From positions 1 to 33,984 of the forward strand of contig UQEM01000010.1 in NCBI GenBank assembly GCA_900540005.1: a stretch of 33,984 nt of DNA, read 5' to 3'. The stretch comes from an uncultured Ruminococcus sp. Its GTDB lineage: Bacteria > Bacillota > Clostridia > Oscillospirales > Ruminococcaceae. Numbering within the stretch: position 1 is the stretch's first letter; each line of letters opens with the position of its first letter. The position numbers and the translations under genes were made by a program. The notes beneath the pieces were generated by a model that was given only the letters and a program-made list of their open reading frames with translations, was not told where the DNA came from and did not search any database. This document shows, one piece after another, positions 30,699-33,984 of the stretch.

Positions 30699-33600
30699 GT
30701 CACGCCTCGCATGAGGCGTGTGAGTTGAAATAGGATTAAAAGTGAATGTGGCATTTTCACTTGCGGGTCACGCCTCGCATGAGGCGTGTGAGTTGAAATA
30801 GGTTGCTGCTCGGTTCAGAAGAAATTGACGAGAGGTCACGCCTCGCATGAGGCGTGTGAGTTGAAATCATCGGTAGCGTAGCCATATTTAAGCATTGCCC
30901 CGGGTCACGCCTCGCATGAGGCGTGTGAGTTGAAATAGACAATACTGAAAGCATATCGTCCGGAAGCAGGGTCACGCCTCGCATGAGGCGTGTGAGTTGA
31001 AATCCGTTCCTAAATTCAGCATAGAATGGTACGCAAAGGTCACGCCTCGCATGAGGCGTGTGAGTTGAAATTGCTCGAAATCAACTTCCAGAACGCACGC
31101 TGCAGGTCACGCCTCGCATGAGGCGTGTGAGTTGAAATTTTGTGGTAAGGGCAGAAATGTCCTTGCCACATGTCACGCCTCGCATGAGGCGTGTGAGTTG
31201 AAATGTCTATACTGTCGTTATTAAGCCCTGTATAACTGGGTCACGCCTCGCATGAGGCGTGTGAGTTGAAATATTTCTGCATCTGTTTGCAAATCAAGAA
31301 CGGGGAGGTCACGCCTCGCATGAGGCGTGTGAGTTGAAATGTCTGTCGTGTTGTGAGGTCAAGAATCATGTTGGGTCACGCCTCGCATGAGGCGTGTGAG
31401 TTGAAATAAAATTATATGGTGTAGGTTCTAACACGCCAAAAGGTCACGCCTCGCATGAGGCGTGTGAGTTGAAATATTCTACACCCGGTGATAGCACTAA
31501 CGGAATACCGTCACGCCTCGCATGAGGCGTGTGAGTTGAAATGAAAATGGCAGGTCATACAATCTTTTTCTTGCCGTGTCACGCCTCGCATGAGGCGTGT
31601 GAGTTGAAATCCTGAAAATATCAAGACCGATTGTCCTGTTGTTCGGTCACGCCTCGCATGAGGCGTGTGAGTTGAAATATCTTGATACATTAGGGATATT
31701 GAGATTTCTGTGGGTCACGCCTCGCATGAGGCGTGTGAGTTGAAATCACGGATTAAGCGTGACAGCGTACATAAGGCATGTCACGCCTCGCATGAGGCGT
31801 GTGAGTTGAAATCCAAGTAAACAAAACCAAAATACCACAGTTCAAGGTCACGCCTCGCATGAGGCGTGTGAGTTGAAATGGGATAGTTTTCTAATTGGGG
31901 CGTGCGGCGCAAGGGTCACGCCTCGCATGAGGCGTGTGAGTTGAAATTGTTTGATTACTTCACAATATTCAGCGTAAGGATAGTCACGCCTCGCATGAGG
32001 CGTGTGAGTTGAAATAACGATGATATTTCAACACCTTTCGGCACTTCCAGGTCACGCCTCGCATGAGGCGTGTGAGTTGAAATAAAATATAGTTGCAATT
32101 TAATCGGGGCGCTGTTGTCACGCCTCGCATGAGGCGTGTGAGTTGAAATTTCTTCTGCCTTTTCCTTCTCATACTTTTCCGTTTGTCACGCCTCGCATGA
32201 GGCGTGTGAGTTGAAATCCTTTACAGTCCAAGCAGCTCGGCGAGCTCTCTGGGTCACGCCTCGCATGAGGCGTGTGAGTTGAAATTGCGCTGAAATGTGC
32301 GCATATATGAACGGGGCAGTCACGCCTCGCATGAGGCGTGTGAGTTGAAATATAATAGTCAAGAAAAGTTAAATTATTTAAGTTGGTCACGCCTCGCATG
32401 AGGCGTGTGAGTTGAAATTCTTATTGTCGTTTATTTCAACTGTGAACCCCGTCGGTCACGCCTCGCATGAGGCGTGTGAGTTGAAATTACGCTGACGACG
32501 CTATCGCAGAGAGCGACAACACCGGTCACGCCTCGCATGAGGCGTGTGAGTTGAAATTATATAACGGAAGGGGTGAGAAAATGGCTGAAAAAGGTCACGC
32601 CTCGCATGAGGCGTGTGAGTTGAAATGTAATTCACAGTTTTAGCAGGGGTATACGCAACAGGTCACGCCTCGCATGAGGCGTGTGAGTTGAAATCTGTCC
32701 TGCGTTCACATAGTCTGCAATTGTGTGAGTCACGCCTCGCATGAGGCGTGTGAGTTGAAATGGGTTATGCCAAAATGTCACGCCATTGTTAAAAATGGTC
32801 ACGCCTCGCATGAGGCGTGTGAGTTGAAATTTCACACCAAATCGGGAAGCAAAACAGCGAAACGGTCACGCCTCGCATGAGGCGTGTGAGTTGAAATAAA
32901 CTCACCTTTTTTCGATTTTTGAAAGCTATAGGTCACGCCTCGCATGAGGCGTGTGAGTTGAAATGCGCGACTTGCCAAGTCGCTCTTTAAATTTTTTGAG
33001 GGTCACGCCTCGCATGAGGCGTGTGAGTTGAAATCTCAAATATATAAATTGCTCATCTTTTTTAATGAGTCACGCCTCGCATGAGGCGTGTGAGTTGAAA
33101 TTTTAAGCGCGTTATCAACAGAACTATGCATGAAGGTCACGCCTCGCATGAGGCGTGTGAGTTGAAATAAAGAATGTCCCTATTCGGCGCAACTCCTGCT
33201 TGTAGGTCACGCCTCGCATGAGGCGTGTGAGTTGAAATTGTTTACCCATTTTACTAATTGCCAAAGTGCCCTGTCACGCCTCGCATGAGGCGTGTGAGTT
33301 GAAATTTCCTCAAAACGGGCGAAAAAGTTGAAAAGCCCGAGGTCACGCCTCGCATGAGGCGTGTGAGTTGAAATTGAAAGTAGGCGGTTTGTGCCGCCAC
33401 GTCCGCAAAGGGTCACGCCTCGCATGAGGCGTGTGAGTTGAAATTCAATTGTTGAAAGCGGACTTTGTTCACCCATTTGTCACGCCTCGCATGAGGCGTG
33501 TGAGTTGAAATCTGCCTTTGCGGGATTTGCCGCAATTTCCTCAACGTCACGCCTCGCATGAGGCGTGTGAGTTGAAATTTTTAACGTGTTTTTCGAGTTT

Positions 33601-33950
33601 TTCAAAGTAAATGGTCACGCCTCGCATGAGGCGTGTGAGTTGAAATGCGACTTGTCAAGTCGCTCTTTAAATTTCTTGGCGGGTCACGCCTCGCATGAGG
33701 CGTGTGAGTTGAAATACATACACTACAAAACGTGAAAGAAACACCAGCCGTCACGCCTCGCATGAGGCGTGTGAGTTGAAATTAATTAATGAAAAGTCCT
33801 CGCAGATTGAAAGTTCGGTCACGCCTCGCATGAGGCGTGTGAGTTGAAATTTCAAGTTCAAGTGAAACCATTTTTGTGAATTCGTCACGCCTCGCATGAG
33901 GCGTGTGAGTTGAAATCGACAGTGCAGAAAAATGCATTGCGGTTATGTGC
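30699..33950 (+). CRISPR. Subtype I-C CRISPR array, 48 identical repeats, open at the contig end
   Basis: 48 copies of a 33-nt repeat (first 30699-30731, last 33884-33916), all seen as identical, with 47 complete spacers of 33-37 nt and a last 34-nt spacer (33917-33950) running into the adapter. The repeat starts GTCACGCC, folds as CACGCCTC-GCAT-GAGGCGTG (8 bp) and ends GTTGAAAT, typical of I-C. The leader is at the left, so transcription is left to right and the newest spacers are at 30732. The absence of any degenerate repeat suggests the distal end is not reached. Two spacers (32965-33001, 33647-33682) are near-identical. Confidence 0.99.
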
Positions 33951-33984
33951 CTGTCTCTTATACACATCTCCGAGCCCACGAGAC
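33951..33984 (-). other. Nextera transposase adapter (sequencing artefact)
   Basis: The last 34 bases are the reverse complement of the same Nextera adapter as at 1-32 (starting CTGTCTCTTATACACATCT). The CRISPR array is therefore truncated by assembly. Confidence 0.98.

Noticed and set aside
32762..32797. GTCACGCC inside a spacer, resembling a partial repeat
   Set aside because: Only eight bases match the repeat start; the spacer has normal length, so coincidence is likely.
30757..33979. Minus-strand open frames across the array with repeating peptide FQLTRLMRGVT or STHTPHARRD
   Set aside because: They are translations of the CRISPR repeat, one of them also of adapter (MCIRDR). Not genes.

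Overview
The window looks like a contig from a Gram-positive gut or rumen Clostridia, most likely Ruminococcus or a close Oscillospiraceae relative. The evidence is strong AGGAGG ribosome sites, TTG/GTG starts, consensus sigma-A promoters, a T-box-controlled thrS, a subtype I-C CRISPR-Cas locus and Firmicutes-type mobilizable-element genes. The genus is an inference from gene content. Both ends are Nextera transposase adapter (1-32 and 33951-33984), so the molecule is cut artificially at both sides.

Layout. (1) 42-4922 (+) is a defence-like cluster: a type I restriction methylase (hsdM), a sacsin/Hsp90-like GHKL ATPase, and an AlbA_2(Schlafen-like)-TIR pair split by a -1 frame change exactly on an A_AAA_AAG heptamer. 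From 1560 on it is clearly AT-rich. (2) 4949-8739 (-) holds a two-gene unit. Its large gene encodes a single-chain double-psi beta-barrel RNA polymerase related to QDE-1-type RdRPs and phage YonO, with catalytic DFDGD; the small partner is unknown. (3) 9067-16396 (+) is a mobilizable integrative element backbone: RepA-like ATPase, MobC, MOBP-type relaxase with a second gene nested out of frame in its 3' part, a roughly 500-base hairpin-rich tract, a DUF6809-like protein, an excisionase, and two collinear tyrosine integrases separated by a small promoter-driven gene. The second integrase abuts the 3' end of tRNA-Trp(CCA) (16529-16604, -), the probable attachment site. (4) 16774-22686 is chromosome-like: T-box leader, small ORF and thrS; then on the minus strand a P1B-type metal ATPase with a small partner, and a GNAT acetyltransferase. 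(5) 22866-33950 (+) is a complete subtype I-C CRISPR-Cas system: cas3-cas5c-cas8c(cas11c internal)-cas7c-cas4-cas1-cas2, a leader with two interlocked inverted repeats, and an array of 48 identical 33-nt repeats running off the contig end.

How the parts work together. The I-C locus should be functional: Cas5c processes the pre-crRNA; Cas5c, Cas7c, Cas8c and Cas11c form Cascade; Cas3 degrades the target; Cas4, Cas1 and Cas2 acquire spacers. The left end combines possible second-line immunity (TIR/GHKL/methylase) with mobile-element cargo (the RNA polymerase unit). The strongest leads for something undescribed are the polymerase pair, the frameshift-linked AlbA_2-TIR protein beside the GHKL ATPase, the structured tract at 12241-12752 and the pseudoknot-like CRISPR leader.
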